Positions 50,001 to 58,644 are shown, counted from the stretch's first letter. The stretch is 64,000 nucleotides of DNA from JAHEDT01 sp963825615 (GCA_963825615.1 CAWGTV010000001.1:124001-188000), one strand, 5' to 3'. Numbers and translations are program-made. Notes: a model not told the origin generated them from the letters alone.

Positions 50001-51799
50001 GCAAAGCTCTTGATATAGACCCCACGCCCTTCCACAGTGAGGTTGAAATCCACTTCTTCGACCACCGCCAGTTCAAGGTTTTCGAGAAACGGCATCAATT
50101 CGTTGAGGCAGCTTTCCCGGAGGCTGTAAAACTGCAGGCGGTAGGCCTCGTCCGGTTCCTGAAAGGGTCCCCACAGGTCGAATCTCTCCGCTCCGTCGGC
50201 CAACAGCTGCTCGATAGCGCGAACATCACGGATGGCGAAGCGCGGGTGGATCACGTCCTTATATTCATTGGAGAAGGCGTTGGCATAGCGGCGCCACAAG
50301 GTCATGGCGTTGCTCCCCTTGTCGCCACGCATCAGCAGCAGGCGCAGCTTTTCGTCCCAGGGGCGGGTCAGGTCGGTGATGACTTTCTCCAGGGCATCGA
50401 TATCGATTTTGATCTGGTCGCCACGCGGCACCACCCGGCAGTGCAGGCTGACATATTCGGAGTAGAAATGAATGACCCGCGAGGTGACGTGTTCTGCCGC
50501 GAGGAAACGACCGAGATAGGACTCCATGCGCCGGATCGAATCACGGTTGTAATAATCGCGGGGCATAATGACTAGCAGCGTTATGCCGCGCAGACTCAAA
50601 CTGCGCGTCACCACCAGCTTGACGGACTGCTGGCGCTGTAGGCTGACAAAGGACATCACCAGCCTGTCCAGCTCCCCCTCGGAGAGGAAAAACATCTCCA
50701 CCTTGGGGAAGGTGTTGAAGATTTCGATGACCTTGCGATAGTCGTAGCTGTCGTCCTGGACATGCTGGCGCTGCAGCGCGCTCACAAGTTTGTCACGCAG
50801 CGGCGGAACGTTGCCGGCCAACTCGTTGACGCTGTTCTGCGAGAAGAGGCCGACAAAGAGATGTTCGGTCCTGCGCTCGGCTTTGCCATTTTCGCGGTAG
50901 CCAATATAGACCAGGTTGTCCTTTTGGTAGAGTGGGCTTTCTTCGTCGAGGACATCGACGACCAAGGACTTCCTGCGGGCCAGCAGTTGCCGGGTCACGT
51001 CAGTCAACTGCAGCGCCTTGGACGTGCCTTTCTTGCGGGTGAAGAGCGTCTGCGGCAGCCAGCCGACCGGGGGTTCCGCCAGTTGAACACTGGTCGCCGC
51101 CATTCTGGGCCCGGAGCTGACCAACGCGGCATAACCGAAACAGATAAAGTTGCCCTGCCGCAGCCATTCGGCAAAATCGCGCTGATTCTGGTTCTCGGCC
51201 ATATCCGCCAGAGACTTGAGCTTCGCGCCAAGATTTTTGCGCTCACGGCCAACCACCTGGGCGACGCTGAGAATCCGGCGCACCTCGACTTCAATCGCGG
51301 CCGTATCCAGATCACGCACCCCTTCGAAGTGCACCAGCATGAACGACTCCCGGGTGCCGTTTTGGACCTTGTCGCCCAACGCGGACAACAGACCGTCTTG
51401 GCGCTGCACCGTGAGAATCGGGTGGGAGATGATGATCGCCCGCAGTGGTAGCTGCTGCAGGATCGTTTTCAGTGAATCGACAAGGTAGGGAACGTCAGGG
51501 GTATTGACCAGCAGGAACGAGGAGTTCGTGTTGTCCGGCAAGTAGGCAGAGACCTTGACTTCCTCGTCGCGGTGGCGCAGGAACTCGAGAAAAACGCCGA
51601 GCCACTCCAGCAACTCTCTGCTGGAGAGCTTGAGCAGCACCTGGGAATGGCTGTAGACCAGCAGGGACTCGGCCAGCGTCTGCAGGGCTTCAGCGTCGTC
51701 CCTGGAGGCGTGTGCCGCCAACTGCTGCCGGATCTCTGTGATTCTGGACTGGTGGGCCTTACCAAAACTTTTGCCGCGTTCTTCGATGACGAGTTTCAT
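47045..51799 (-). CDS. NAD-dependent glutamate dehydrogenase, large (about 180 kDa) type
   Basis: 1584 residues, the size of the four-domain bacterial NAD-GDH that deaminates glutamate to 2-oxoglutarate. The N-terminal 700 residues carry the regulatory ACT-like part (SSFLLVNTPDVPYLVDSLKTIL). The catalytic core is seen in VHSATMEGIHLRGGKVARGGIRWSDRPDDFRTEVLGLMKTQMTKNALIVPVGSKGGFVVK, which here is quoted only by its key blocks GGIRWSDR and VPVGSKGGF. NAD-binding region follows (VGIGDMSGDVFGNGML). Cytoplasmic, single gene, no frameshift over 4.7 kb. Confidence 0.95.
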   Translation of the reverse strand: MKLVIEERGKSFGKAHQSRITEIRQQLAAHASRDDAEALQTLAESLLVYSHSQVLLKLSSRELLEWLGVFLEFLRHRDEEVKVSAYLPDNTNSSFLLVNTPDVPYLVDSLKTILQQLPLRAIIISHPILTVQRQDGLLSALGDKVQNGTRESFMLVHFEGVRDLDTAAIEVEVRRILSVAQVVGRERKNLGAKLKSLADMAENQNQRDFAEWLRQGNFICFGYAALVSSGPRMAATSVQLAEPPVGWLPQTLFTRKKGTSKALQLTDVTRQLLARRKSLVVDVLDEESPLYQKDNLVYIGYRENGKAERRTEHLFVGLFSQNSVNELAGNVPPLRDKLVSALQRQHVQDDSYDYRKVIEIFNTFPKVEMFFLSEGELDRLVMSFVSLQRQQSVKLVVTRSLSLRGITLLVIMPRDYYNRDSIRRMESYLGRFLAAEHVTSRVIHFYSEYVSLHCRVVPRGDQIKIDIDALEKVITDLTRPWDEKLRLLLMRGDKGSNAMTLWRRYANAFSNEYKDVIHPRFAIRDVRAIEQLLADGAERFDLWGPFQEPDEAYRLQFYSLRESCLNELMPFLENLELAVVEEVDFNLTVEGRGVYIKSFAVRNSQATALPLASLRGKLLEILTGLRNGSIEDDYLNRLMVLTGLDWKEIDVFRAYRNYYFQIGNPFTKRRVAYAMINNPQASLLLFRYFAARFQPNPDWQDPMLREEQALMPLRMELSTVFDGIRDINEDRILRSMFNLIDSTIRTNFFLRRDDPDYFLSFKISAIGIIDMPFPRPLYETYVHSATMEGIHLRGGKVARGGIRWSDRPDDFRTEVLGLMKTQMTKNALIVPVGSKGGFVVKTPFTTREEGAELSRQAYITLMRGLLDLVDNRVAGQIVGPQGLVVYDDEDPYLVVAADKGTAHLPDTANSVSLAYQFWLGDAFASGGSVGFDHKKLGITARGAWECVKRHFRELGKDIQSEDFSVVGIGDMSGDVFGNGMLLSKHIRLLAAFNHMHIFLDPDPDPAKSWQERQRLFDLPRSSWADYDAKTISAGGGVWERASKDIPLSPAVRHWLGVRHVTMEGEELIRRLLTAEVDLLWNGGIGTYVKSSQEKNADVGDRANDNVRISALQVKAKVIGEGGNLGLTQSARIEYAMAGGLINTDAIDNSAGVDTSDHEVNLKIFFQGLREAGIIKTERTRNRQLQAVENEVCDQVLANNYTQSLCLSLDLLRCQADSEPFIDLAERLANAGLLDRQGETLPSRKEMAARGQAYQRPELSILLAYSKMNLFQALLASDIPDREPTQVFLRHYFPVQIQKRYSAQLMDHPLKREIIATMITNRVVDHAGCAFLHQLARQTGASIIEGVAAYLVFDEVLDGDSIRRQIMATDNKLPAAHQYELLLNLQRALAGLCIQVIEQGLPMRLDQECVKNYRQRLVLFRTHLKDLLPASEWQVCKDAAAKLVSDGFPAEMALEMASFRYLVGFLPAVHIAESSGAELLAVTTAMGEMRLRLRISQVMECLNDFTPHDRWDKMALANLRSAFIKQAVKLTGSIVEEGKGAAAFFAARRQRLDYYLGLVDTLRSAPPTSISPYVVLLRALEAVED

Positions 51800-51921
51800 T
51801 TAAATCCTCTCAAGGGGTGACCGTAAGCCGCTCTGATACGCGAACTTTGTGGTGTGATGGATATCAAGTCTATGAGATGGCGGGTACTTTTCAACCCCTG
51901 TTCATGAAAAAACTCCGGCGC

Positions 51922-52800
51922 TCAATGACCGGTGATGACGATCTTCGCCTTGCTGCGCAACTGCGCCACCCATTGCTGCAGCAGCTGTGAACCTTGAGCG
52001 CGTTTGAGAAAAGCAATAATCTTGCCGCGAGCCTCTTCGAGAGTAGGTGGAGCCGGAATGTCTCGCTCCGCGACCTTGATCAGGTGATAACCGTAGGGTG
52101 TTCTGACCGGGGGACCGACCTCGTCAACGACCTGGCTGAAAGCGGCGTCGGCAAAGCTCGGGTCAACGTCCCCGCGGCGGATGAAGCCAAGGTCGCCTCC
52201 GCCCGGGGCACTGGCGCATACCGAATGCGCTCTGGCGATAGCTGCGAAATCATCCTGCTCCGCTCTGAGCTTGAGGGCCAGGGCATGGTCCAGAGCCTTT
52301 TGAGGGTCATCCGGGTCGAGGGGGACGAGGATATGACTGACGCGCACACGTTCGTGGCCACGCAGTTTCTCCGGGTGTGCAGAGAAGAAGTGCCGGATCT
52401 CCTCTTCGCACGGCTCGGGCACCTCTGCCAGCTTGCGCGCCGACATGCAGTCGACGGTGACGTCCTTGCGCACCATCCTGAGGAACGCGGCCTGGTCCAT
52501 GCCGCGCTCAGCCAGGCGCTTCCAGAAATCGGCGGGGTTGCCCATCATGCGCAGGATCCGCGCCGACTCCTCCTCCACCGCCTCGTCGTCGGCCACGAAG
52601 CCTTCGGCCAGGGCGGCCTGAAACATCAGTTCCCTGGCCAACAGGCGCTCCAGGGCCATCGTCCGCAACTCGTCGTGTGCCGCGGCCGGAACTTCAGCGA
52701 GCGTCCCATGGAATTGCTCCTGCGCCAGGCTCTGCATCGCGGCGTTGAGGGCCTTGCTGTCGATCGGTGATCCGTTGACCGTTGCAACCGTGTGCTCCAT
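51922..52800 (-). CDS. Parvulin-type peptidyl-prolyl isomerase
   Basis: 292 residues. N-terminal helical chaperone part (VNGSPIDSKALNAAM then LLARELMFQAALAEG) followed by a PpiC/rotamase domain at about 150-255 (RVRVSHILVPLD, FAAIARAHSVCASAPGGGDLGFI, SFADAAFSQVVDEVGPPVRTPYGYHLIKV). No signal peptide is visible, so it is likely cytoplasmic, similar in build to NifM-type isomerases. Lies just after rsmA, 11 bp, on the same strand. Confidence 0.9.
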   Translation of the reverse strand: MEHTVATVNGSPIDSKALNAAMQSLAQEQFHGTLAEVPAAAHDELRTMALERLLARELMFQAALAEGFVADDEAVEEESARILRMMGNPADFWKRLAERGMDQAAFLRMVRKDVTVDCMSARKLAEVPEPCEEEIRHFFSAHPEKLRGHERVRVSHILVPLDPDDPQKALDHALALKLRAEQDDFAAIARAHSVCASAPGGGDLGFIRRGDVDPSFADAAFSQVVDEVGPPVRTPYGYHLIKVAERDIPAPPTLEEARGKIIAFLKRAQGSQLLQQWVAQLRSKAKIVITGH

Positions 52801-52811
52801 GTTACCCTTCC

Positions 52812-53603
52812 TTAGTCAGCGGCGCTCAGCCGGTTGGCCAAAGCGCCGAACTCTTCAATCCGCAGCGTCTCGCCGCGCCGACCGGGGTCGATGCCAAGTG
52901 CGGCCAGTGCCTGATCGAGCTGTTCCGCCGGCCATCCCGAACCGAGCAGGCTGTTGCGCAAAGTTTTACGCCGTTGTGCAAAAGCGCCGCGCACCACTTT
53001 ACGGTACAACTCTCCATCGTGCAGAGCCACCCTCGGTTCGGCCAGCGGCGTAAAGCACAGGACCACGGAATCGACCTTGGGGGGCGGGAAAAAGGCACCC
53101 GGCGCGACCTTGATGACCCGCTCGATACGAAACCAGGTCTGCATCAGGACACTCAGGATACCGTAGTCGCGCGAATCCTCCTGTGCCACCAGGCGGTCAC
53201 CGACCTCCTTCTGGAACATGAGCACGAGCCGCCGGAACGCCGCACGGTGGTCGAGAACCTTGAAGAGGATCTGGCTGGAGATGTTGTACGGCAGGTTGGC
53301 AATCAGCTTGTAAGGTGGCTGGCTCAGCAATGTCGACCAGTCGAGGCGCAGGACATCACCGATCCGGACGTCGAGGTTTTGCGCGTCACGTGCCTGCAGG
53401 GCCGCACCGAGGTCGCGGTCGATTTCGACCGCCAGCACCGGCAGCCCGGTGGCCAGCAGGCGGCCGGTCAGGGCGCCGGGGCCGGGGCCGATTTCCATGA
53501 TGCGGTCATCAGCCTGCAGCTCGGCGGCCGCGACAATACGGTCGAGCACATGCTGATCGCGCAAAAAGTTCTGGCCAAAGCGTTTTCGCGGACGATGATT
53601 CAT
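52812..53603 (-). CDS. rsmA: 16S rRNA dimethyladenosine transferase
   Basis: 263 residues (KsgA). Methylates two adjacent adenosines near the 3' end of 16S rRNA. Start MNHRPRKRFGQNFLRD is the family N-terminus; SAM-binding IMEIGPGPGALTGRL and the catalytic NLPYNIS are intact, with the C-terminal helical domain (RRKTLRNSLL). Cytoplasmic, full length. Confidence 0.97.
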   Translation of the reverse strand: MNHRPRKRFGQNFLRDQHVLDRIVAAAELQADDRIMEIGPGPGALTGRLLATGLPVLAVEIDRDLGAALQARDAQNLDVRIGDVLRLDWSTLLSQPPYKLIANLPYNISSQILFKVLDHRAAFRRLVLMFQKEVGDRLVAQEDSRDYGILSVLMQTWFRIERVIKVAPGAFFPPPKVDSVVLCFTPLAEPRVALHDGELYRKVVRGAFAQRRKTLRNSLLGSGWPAEQLDQALAALGIDPGRRGETLRIEEFGALANRLSAAD

Positions 53604-53613
53604 ATAATCAGAG

Positions 53614-53743
53614 ATGCGGGACGCGGGACGCGGGACGCGACAAGGCAGAAGCTAAAAAGCAAACCAACTGCGGTATGTTCGATATTTGTAAACAGGTTCT
53701 GGTTCATAATCACTCGTCCCGCGTCCCGCGTTCCGCGTCCCGG
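53614..53743. repeat. Intergenic inverted-arm element (rsmA/DUF2062)
   Basis: Left arm is four tandem GCGGGAC units (53614-53641). Right arm is the inverse, GTCCCGCGTCCCGCGTTCCG (53716-53735). The core between is about 70 bp and AT-rich. The right arm lies inside the 3' end of the DUF2062 gene and encodes its last residues GRDAERGTRDE. Confidence 0.7.
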
Positions 53744-54234
53744 CCCTTGAACTTCTTATGCCAGTGCCGGCGCGGCCAGCGTTTGATGCGCCAGCTCTTG
53801 ACGACTGGGATCAGGCGCAGGGTGATGACGTAGGCGAAAAAGCCGCAGATGATGCCGGCAAGGATGCCGCCGACCCACATTGGGAAAAGGATCTCCCAGC
53901 CGAGGTGCGTGTAGGCCTTCCAGGTGAATTCCGTCGGCAGGCTGACCCGCTCCATGCCGAGCAGCAGCCGGCCGCCCTCGTATTCTGCCGCATAGATAAA
54001 GGGCGCTGTCACCGGGTTGGTGATCCAGACGCCGAGAATCGCCGCTAGGCGGTTTTCCCGCAGCAGGTAGGCAAAGAAGATGGCGATCGCCATCTGGAAG
54101 CCGAAGGTCGGCGTCATGCCAATAAAGATGCCGAGGGCTACCCCCTTGGCGATCTCCACCGGCAGACCGCGCAGACGGACAAACCGCACAACCATCAATT
54201 TGACCTGTCGAATGAACCCGACGCCACGCCACAT
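53710..54234 (-). CDS. DUF2062 membrane protein
   Basis: 174 residues. Family pattern: AKGVALGIFIGMTPTFGFQM, LRENRLAAILGVWITNPVTAPFIY, and a last membrane helix GGILAGIICGFFAYVITLRLI. Inner-membrane protein of unknown function. The C-terminal 11 residues come from the repeat arm at 53712-53743, so the native end was probably shorter. Thirty-one bp after tsaD on the same strand. Confidence 0.88.
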   Translation of the reverse strand: MWRGVGFIRQVKLMVVRFVRLRGLPVEIAKGVALGIFIGMTPTFGFQMAIAIFFAYLLRENRLAAILGVWITNPVTAPFIYAAEYEGGRLLLGMERVSLPTEFTWKAYTHLGWEILFPMWVGGILAGIICGFFAYVITLRLIPVVKSWRIKRWPRRHWHKKFKGRDAERGTRDE

Positions 54235-54265
54235 CGACCTAAATCACTCCACGCACAGTTTCTGT

Positions 54266-55282
54266 TCAGTCGCCGCCCACCATGTCAAGCGTCCAACTCG
54301 ATACAGCATTGACCGCCAGATCGTCATGGCGACCGTTTTCCAGGTAATAATTGGCCGGCACGCCGAGCATTGCCGCATTGTCGCCGCACAGCGCCGGGCT
54401 CGGGAAATAAACGCGCAACCCCTGCTCCGCCGCCAGCTCGCCGAAGCGGCGACGCAAGCCGGCATTGCAGGCCACGCCGCCGGCGACCACGATGCGCGGC
54501 AAGTCCTCGGCGGCCGCGGCGCGCAAGGTCTTGCGGGTCAGGACCTCGACCATGGCCGCCTGGAAACTGGCGGCAATATCGGCCATATGCCCGGCATCAG
54601 GAGGTTTCGGGCATTTATCGACATATTGCAGGACCGCCGTTTTGATGCCGCTGAAGCTGAAATCGAAATTCGGCTTATGCAGCATCGGTCGCGGGAAAGC
54701 AATCGCCTCCGGGTTGCCCTGGAGAGCGAGACGATCGATCAGCGCGCCTCCTGGGTAACCGAGGCCGAGCAGCTTGGCGACCTTGTCATAGGCCTCGCCG
54801 GCGGCATCGTCCAGGGTCTGGCCAAGCGTCCGGTAACGGCCGATGCCGTCGACACGGTAGAGGTGGGTATGCCCGCCGGACACCGCCAGCGCCAGGAACG
54901 GGAAAGCCGGCGCATCCTCCAGCAGGGGCGCCAGTATATGCCCTTCCATGTGGTGCACCGCCGCAAGCGGCACACCCAGCTGCCAGGCCATCGCCTTGGC
55001 CGTGGACAGCCCCACCAGCAGGGCGCCGATCAGCCCCGGGCCGCGGGTCACACCGAGCCCTTCGATCTGTTCCAGGCTCACTCCGGCCTCGGCCAGCGCC
55101 GTATTGATAACCACGGCGATGGCCTCGACGTGCTTGCGCGAAGCCAGCTCGGGGACCACGCCGCCGTAGCGGGCATGAACATCGACCTGGGACGCGACCA
55201 CATTGGAAAGCAGTTCGCGGCCGTCTCGTACGACGGCCGCGGCAGTTTCATCACAGGAGGATTCGATACAAAGTACCAGCAT
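54266..55282 (-). CDS. tsaD: tRNA N6-adenosine threonylcarbamoyltransferase
   Basis: 338 residues. With TsaB and TsaE it places threonylcarbamoyl on A37 of ANN-decoding tRNAs. Signature CIESSCDETAAAVV at the start, metal-binding HHMEGH, ALAVSGGHTHLY and VVAGGVACNAGLRR are all present. Full length, cytoplasmic. Confidence 0.97.
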   Translation of the reverse strand: MLVLCIESSCDETAAAVVRDGRELLSNVVASQVDVHARYGGVVPELASRKHVEAIAVVINTALAEAGVSLEQIEGLGVTRGPGLIGALLVGLSTAKAMAWQLGVPLAAVHHMEGHILAPLLEDAPAFPFLALAVSGGHTHLYRVDGIGRYRTLGQTLDDAAGEAYDKVAKLLGLGYPGGALIDRLALQGNPEAIAFPRPMLHKPNFDFSFSGIKTAVLQYVDKCPKPPDAGHMADIAASFQAAMVEVLTRKTLRAAAAEDLPRIVVAGGVACNAGLRRRFGELAAEQGLRVYFPSPALCGDNAAMLGVPANYYLENGRHDDLAVNAVSSWTLDMVGGD

Positions 55283-55288
55283 AGGGTC

Positions 55289-55423
55289 AGCGGCGCGTGG
55301 CGCGTGGAGCCTGGCGCGACAATACTAAAACTTTTAAGAACAGACAACTCGTCAAATCAACACACCTTAAAGATTCTGACTTTATGAATTTCCTCACCAA
55401 GCGCGACACGCCTCGCGCCACAG
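55289..55423. repeat. Intergenic inverted-arm element (tsaD/phoH gap)
   Basis: Left arm GCGGCGCGTGGCGCGTGGAG and following bases (55289-55322), right arm GCGCGACACGCCTCGCGCCAC (55403-55423), partly complementary around an AT-rich core of about 80 bp. It fills the whole gap between tsaD and phoH. Confidence 0.55.
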
Positions 55424-55427
55424 CTTT

Positions 55428-56744
55428 CTATAAGAGATTCGCCGCCAGCTCCGCAAGGCAGGAGCGCTCCCCTTTGGACAGGGTCACGTGCCCGGCGATG
55501 TCCTCGCCCTTGAACTTCTCGACTACGTAGGTCAGACCATTACTGGCAGAATCGATATACGGGTTGTCGATCTGGTAGGGATCTCCCGTTAAGATGATCT
55601 TGGTTCCTTCACCGGCGCGGGTGATGATCGTCTTGATTTCATGGGGCGTCAGGTTCTGCGCTTCATCGACGATCATGTACTGCTTCGGAATCGAGCGGCC
55701 GCGGATGTAGGTGAGCGGCTCGATCTCGAGGATGCCGAGATCGACCAGCTCCTTGTAGCCGCGTTTGCGCTTGGTCCCCTCCTCCACAGCGCCGAGAAGC
55801 AGTTCGACGTTGTCGAAGATCGGCTGCATCCAGGGCGACAGCTTCTCCTCGATGTCCCCGGGCAGAAAACCCAGATCGCGGCCTAAGGGGAAGATCGGCC
55901 GCGACACCAGCAGGCGGCTGTAAGAGCCCTCGTCGGCCGACTTGTGCAGGCCGGCGGCAATCGCCAGCAGCGTCTTGCCGGTGCCGGCTTTGCCGACCAG
56001 GGTCAACAGCTGGATGTCGTCGTTGAGTAGCAGGTCGAAGGCGAACTGCTGTTCGCGGTTGCGGGGGTGAACCCCCCACAACCCTTCTTTCGGCGCTCGC
56101 AGCAGTGGCATGGCCTGGCGCAAGGGGCGGTTGTACCGTGCCAGAGCGGTATGGGACGGATTGGCCGCATCCATCAGGGTCAGGCACTGGTTGGGGAGGT
56201 AATCCTGCTTGACGGGCAAGAAGCCCTGGCTGTAGAAGCGATCAATCTCGTCGCGGCTCAGAAAAACCTCGGCAGTTCCGGAGTAGAGGTCTTCCAGAGA
56301 GACCTTGTCGGACTCGTAGTCCTGAGCAGTCAGGCCGATGGCGTCCGCCTTGATGCGCAGGTTGGTGTCCTTGGTAACGAAGACCACCGGCAGCTTGGAG
56401 CGGGCCTTGACGTCGAGGGCGACAGCGAGGATGCGGTTGTCGCCGCGGTCGATGCGCAGTTCCGGCGGCAGGATCTTCATATGCTCTTCGGTATAGAGGT
56501 CGACGCGCAGATGGCCGCCGCTCTCCAGCTCGACACCATCGATGAGCTTCGCCTTGGCACGAAAACCGTCCATGATGCGCGAAAACTGCCGGGCATTGCG
56601 CCCGGTTTCGCTGAGCTCCTTTTTGAAGCGGTCAATTTCTTCGATCACCGTCATCGGGATGATCAGGTTGTTGTCTTCGAAACGGAACAGCGCCTGTGGA
56701 TCGTGCAGGAGTACGTTGGTGTCGAGGATGTAGGTTTTTTTCAT
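55428..56744 (-). CDS. phoH: PIN domain-PhoH family ATPase
   Basis: 438 residues: an N-terminal PIN nuclease domain (YILDTNVLLHDPQALFRFEDN, with further acidic residues at RGDNRILAVALD) followed by a PhoH ATPase domain from about 225 (Walker A GKAGTGKTLLA, then VVDEAQNLTPHEIKTIITRAG and LTGDPYQID). PIN-PhoH proteins are predicted RNA-directed helicase-nucleases (PhoH2-type). Cytoplasmic, intact. Confidence 0.93.
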   Translation of the reverse strand: MKKTYILDTNVLLHDPQALFRFEDNNLIIPMTVIEEIDRFKKELSETGRNARQFSRIMDGFRAKAKLIDGVELESGGHLRVDLYTEEHMKILPPELRIDRGDNRILAVALDVKARSKLPVVFVTKDTNLRIKADAIGLTAQDYESDKVSLEDLYSGTAEVFLSRDEIDRFYSQGFLPVKQDYLPNQCLTLMDAANPSHTALARYNRPLRQAMPLLRAPKEGLWGVHPRNREQQFAFDLLLNDDIQLLTLVGKAGTGKTLLAIAAGLHKSADEGSYSRLLVSRPIFPLGRDLGFLPGDIEEKLSPWMQPIFDNVELLLGAVEEGTKRKRGYKELVDLGILEIEPLTYIRGRSIPKQYMIVDEAQNLTPHEIKTIITRAGEGTKIILTGDPYQIDNPYIDSASNGLTYVVEKFKGEDIAGHVTLSKGERSCLAELAANLL

Positions 56745-56770
56745 GAAGGGCCACTCTCCCTGGCAGCAGA

Positions 56771-56998
56771 TTACCGGATGTATTCGTTGATGTGGCCCTC
56801 TTCCGAGGTGGCCATCCGTTTGACGTAAACCGGGAAATCCCGCCCTGGGATATCACGTTTGCTTTCGACAATAATCTCGCCGCGGGTATTTAGGGCGAGG
56901 TCCTGACGCGTGACGGGAACGTTCGGCGGCAGGGAATAGGCCGCCATGAGTGTCACAACCAAGGCGGATGTGATCAAAAAACCGATCAGCTTCTTCAT
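56771..56998 (-). CDS. Small exported protein, unknown function
   Basis: 75 residues with a Sec-type N-terminal signal or anchor (KKLIGFLITSALVVTLMAAYSLPPN). The rest is a short beta-rich tail (DLALNTRGEIIVESKRDIPG). Preceded by AAGGAG (six to seven bases before the start). Located 38 bp after the aminotransferase gene and before phoH on the same strand. No domain recognised. Confidence 0.65.
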   Translation of the reverse strand: MKKLIGFLITSALVVTLMAAYSLPPNVPVTRQDLALNTRGEIIVESKRDIPGRDFPVYVKRMATSEEGHINEYIR

Positions 56999-57036
56999 GT
57001 CAACTCCTTAAAATGATCGAACCGCGACGGCTTTTT

Positions 57037-58185
57037 TCAAGATTCCGTCGCGATAATTTCGCGAATCGCGGCCAACGTTTTCTCGATATCGTCAAGCGTG
57101 TTGAAATACCCCGGACTGAGCCGGACAGTGCCCTCGGGAAGCGTGCCTATGGTGCCGTGGGCTTCCGGCGCGCAGTGCAAGCCGACACGACAACAGATAT
57201 CATATTCACGGTCCAAGCGGAACCCCAGCAGTGACGGATCGAGATTTTTAATATTGAACGACAGGGCGCCGCCATGCCGCGCCGAGCCGAGGGGGCCGTA
57301 GAGTGTGACACCGTCCTGGCGGCTCAAGCCATCGATCAAGCAACCGAGCAGTTCCTGCTCGTGGGCGCGGACATGGTCGAGGCCAACGGCATCAATGAAT
57401 TCGATGCCGGCTTTGAGGCCCGCAAGGCCAATGGTGTTGAGGGTGCCGCTTTCCAGCCGTTCCGGCATCTCCTCCGGCTGGGTGGACGACTGGGAGAAGT
57501 TGCCCGTACCGCCGTAGAGCAGAGGGCGCAGTTCCAACCCTGGGCGGACATACAGGAAGCCGGTGCCGGTTGGACCGAGCAGCGCCTTGTGACCGGGCAC
57601 CGCCAGCAGATCGATGGCCATCTCTTCGACGTGGATCGGAAAAACCCCGGCACTCTGGGCGGCGTCGACCATGAAGAGAATCCCCTGTTTGCGGCACCAA
57701 GGGCCGAGTTCTTCGATGACCTGGAGTGTGCCGGTCACGTTGGAGCAATGGGTCATCACCAGCATTCGGGTGCCGGCAGAACAAGCCTGCCGGATCGACT
57801 CCGGGGAGACAAAGCCGAGAGGATTCCCCTGCACGCGGACCACAGCCACACCTCGATCGCTCAAGGCCCGCAAAGGGCGGACCACGGCGTTATGCTCCAT
57901 GGAGGTGGTGACGACCCTGTCGCCGGGCTGAAGAGCGCCGAACAGGCCAAGATTGATCGCTTCGGTGGCGTTGGCGGTAAAGGCGATGCGCGCGGCATCG
58001 TGGACGCCGAAGAAACGGGCCACGGCTTCGCGGCACTCCATGACCATGCGACCGGCCTGAAGGGAAAGCTGGTGGCCGCCGCGCCCAGGGTTGGCAGCAT
58101 TCAGGCGCAACGTTTCTTCAACCGCCTCGGTAACCTGGGACGGTTTCGGAAAAGACGTAGCGGCGTTGTCGAGATAGATCGGCAT
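57037..58185 (-). CDS. Cysteine desulfurase-like aminotransferase class V
   Basis: 382 residues from the ATG at 58185. Fold-type I PLP enzyme: MPIYLDNAATSFPKPSQV, MEHNAVVRPL, VDAAQSAG, PLP lysine in AVPGHKALLGPTG and a conserved Cys in VGLHCAPEAHGT. It resembles the cysteine desulfurase family (SufS/Csd-like, TIGR01977 type) that supplies sulfur or handles selenocysteine. No Fe-S assembly genes nearby, so the acceptor is unknown. Confidence 0.9.
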   Translation of the reverse strand: MPIYLDNAATSFPKPSQVTEAVEETLRLNAANPGRGGHQLSLQAGRMVMECREAVARFFGVHDAARIAFTANATEAINLGLFGALQPGDRVVTTSMEHNAVVRPLRALSDRGVAVVRVQGNPLGFVSPESIRQACSAGTRMLVMTHCSNVTGTLQVIEELGPWCRKQGILFMVDAAQSAGVFPIHVEEMAIDLLAVPGHKALLGPTGTGFLYVRPGLELRPLLYGGTGNFSQSSTQPEEMPERLESGTLNTIGLAGLKAGIEFIDAVGLDHVRAHEQELLGCLIDGLSRQDGVTLYGPLGSARHGGALSFNIKNLDPSLLGFRLDREYDICCRVGLHCAPEAHGTIGTLPEGTVRLSPGYFNTLDDIEKTLAAIREIIATES

Positions 58186-58429
58186 CAATCGGGAAGACTC
58201 CGGTTCAACTGGTCCAGGCCCCTGGCATCAGGAGTTGTGTCATCGCGGCCCCGAACACATGAGATCGCGACGCCTCCGGTAGGGTTCAGCTGCTGACCTG
58301 GGGGACATGATCCCCCAGAGGAAAAGATCGTGAATCTCCATGGTCGGCTACGGCATGGGTGCTGGCGAATAATCGTGGACGCTATCACCGATATGGCCAC
58401 TTGGCAACTTAAATTCGGCGCTCCGATGT
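58186..58429. other. Gap between aminotransferase and small ORF, no clear gene
   Basis: Contains a hairpin CTGGGGGA-CATGA-TCCCCCAG (58298-58318) and other GC-rich self-complementary blocks, but no frame looks like a protein family and no tRNA or known RNA could be fitted. Confidence 0.35.
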
Positions 58430-58636
58430 TCACTGCAGGCGCTGCAAGTCTTGGATATTGCAGAGGTTGTCATGCAATGGCGCGAAGCTGAGATGGGGAT
58501 CGAGCCCCACCCGACGCAGGGAGGTATCACAGCTTAAGACTTTCGAAGTCTCACAGCCTTGTCGGGTCAGGACACAACCCAGCAGGCGCCGCCGGCCGTC
58601 TTTCTCGTCGTCGGGTAGAATACGTTCAGCGGCCAT
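58430..58636 (-). CDS. Small hypothetical protein downstream of the diguanylate cyclase
   Basis: 68 residues starting at the ATG at 58636 (MAAERILPDDEKDGRRRLLG), 9 bp after the diguanylate cyclase stop. Contains three Cys (GCVLTRQGCETSKVLSC) and a basic cluster. I recognise no family; the open frames that continue in other registers to 58185 could mean a frameshifted longer gene. Low confidence that it is real. Confidence 0.35.
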   Translation of the reverse strand: MAAERILPDDEKDGRRRLLGCVLTRQGCETSKVLSCDTSLRRVGLDPHLSFAPLHDNLCNIQDLQRLQ

Positions 58637-58644
58637 AATCCATC

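Noticed and set aside
58186..58340. Possible selenocysteine tRNA or SRP RNA near the cysteine desulfurase-like gene
   Set aside because: Could not fold an acceptor/T-arm with a GGTTCRANNCC-like loop, and the SRP core GGUCAGG...GGAAG was not found.
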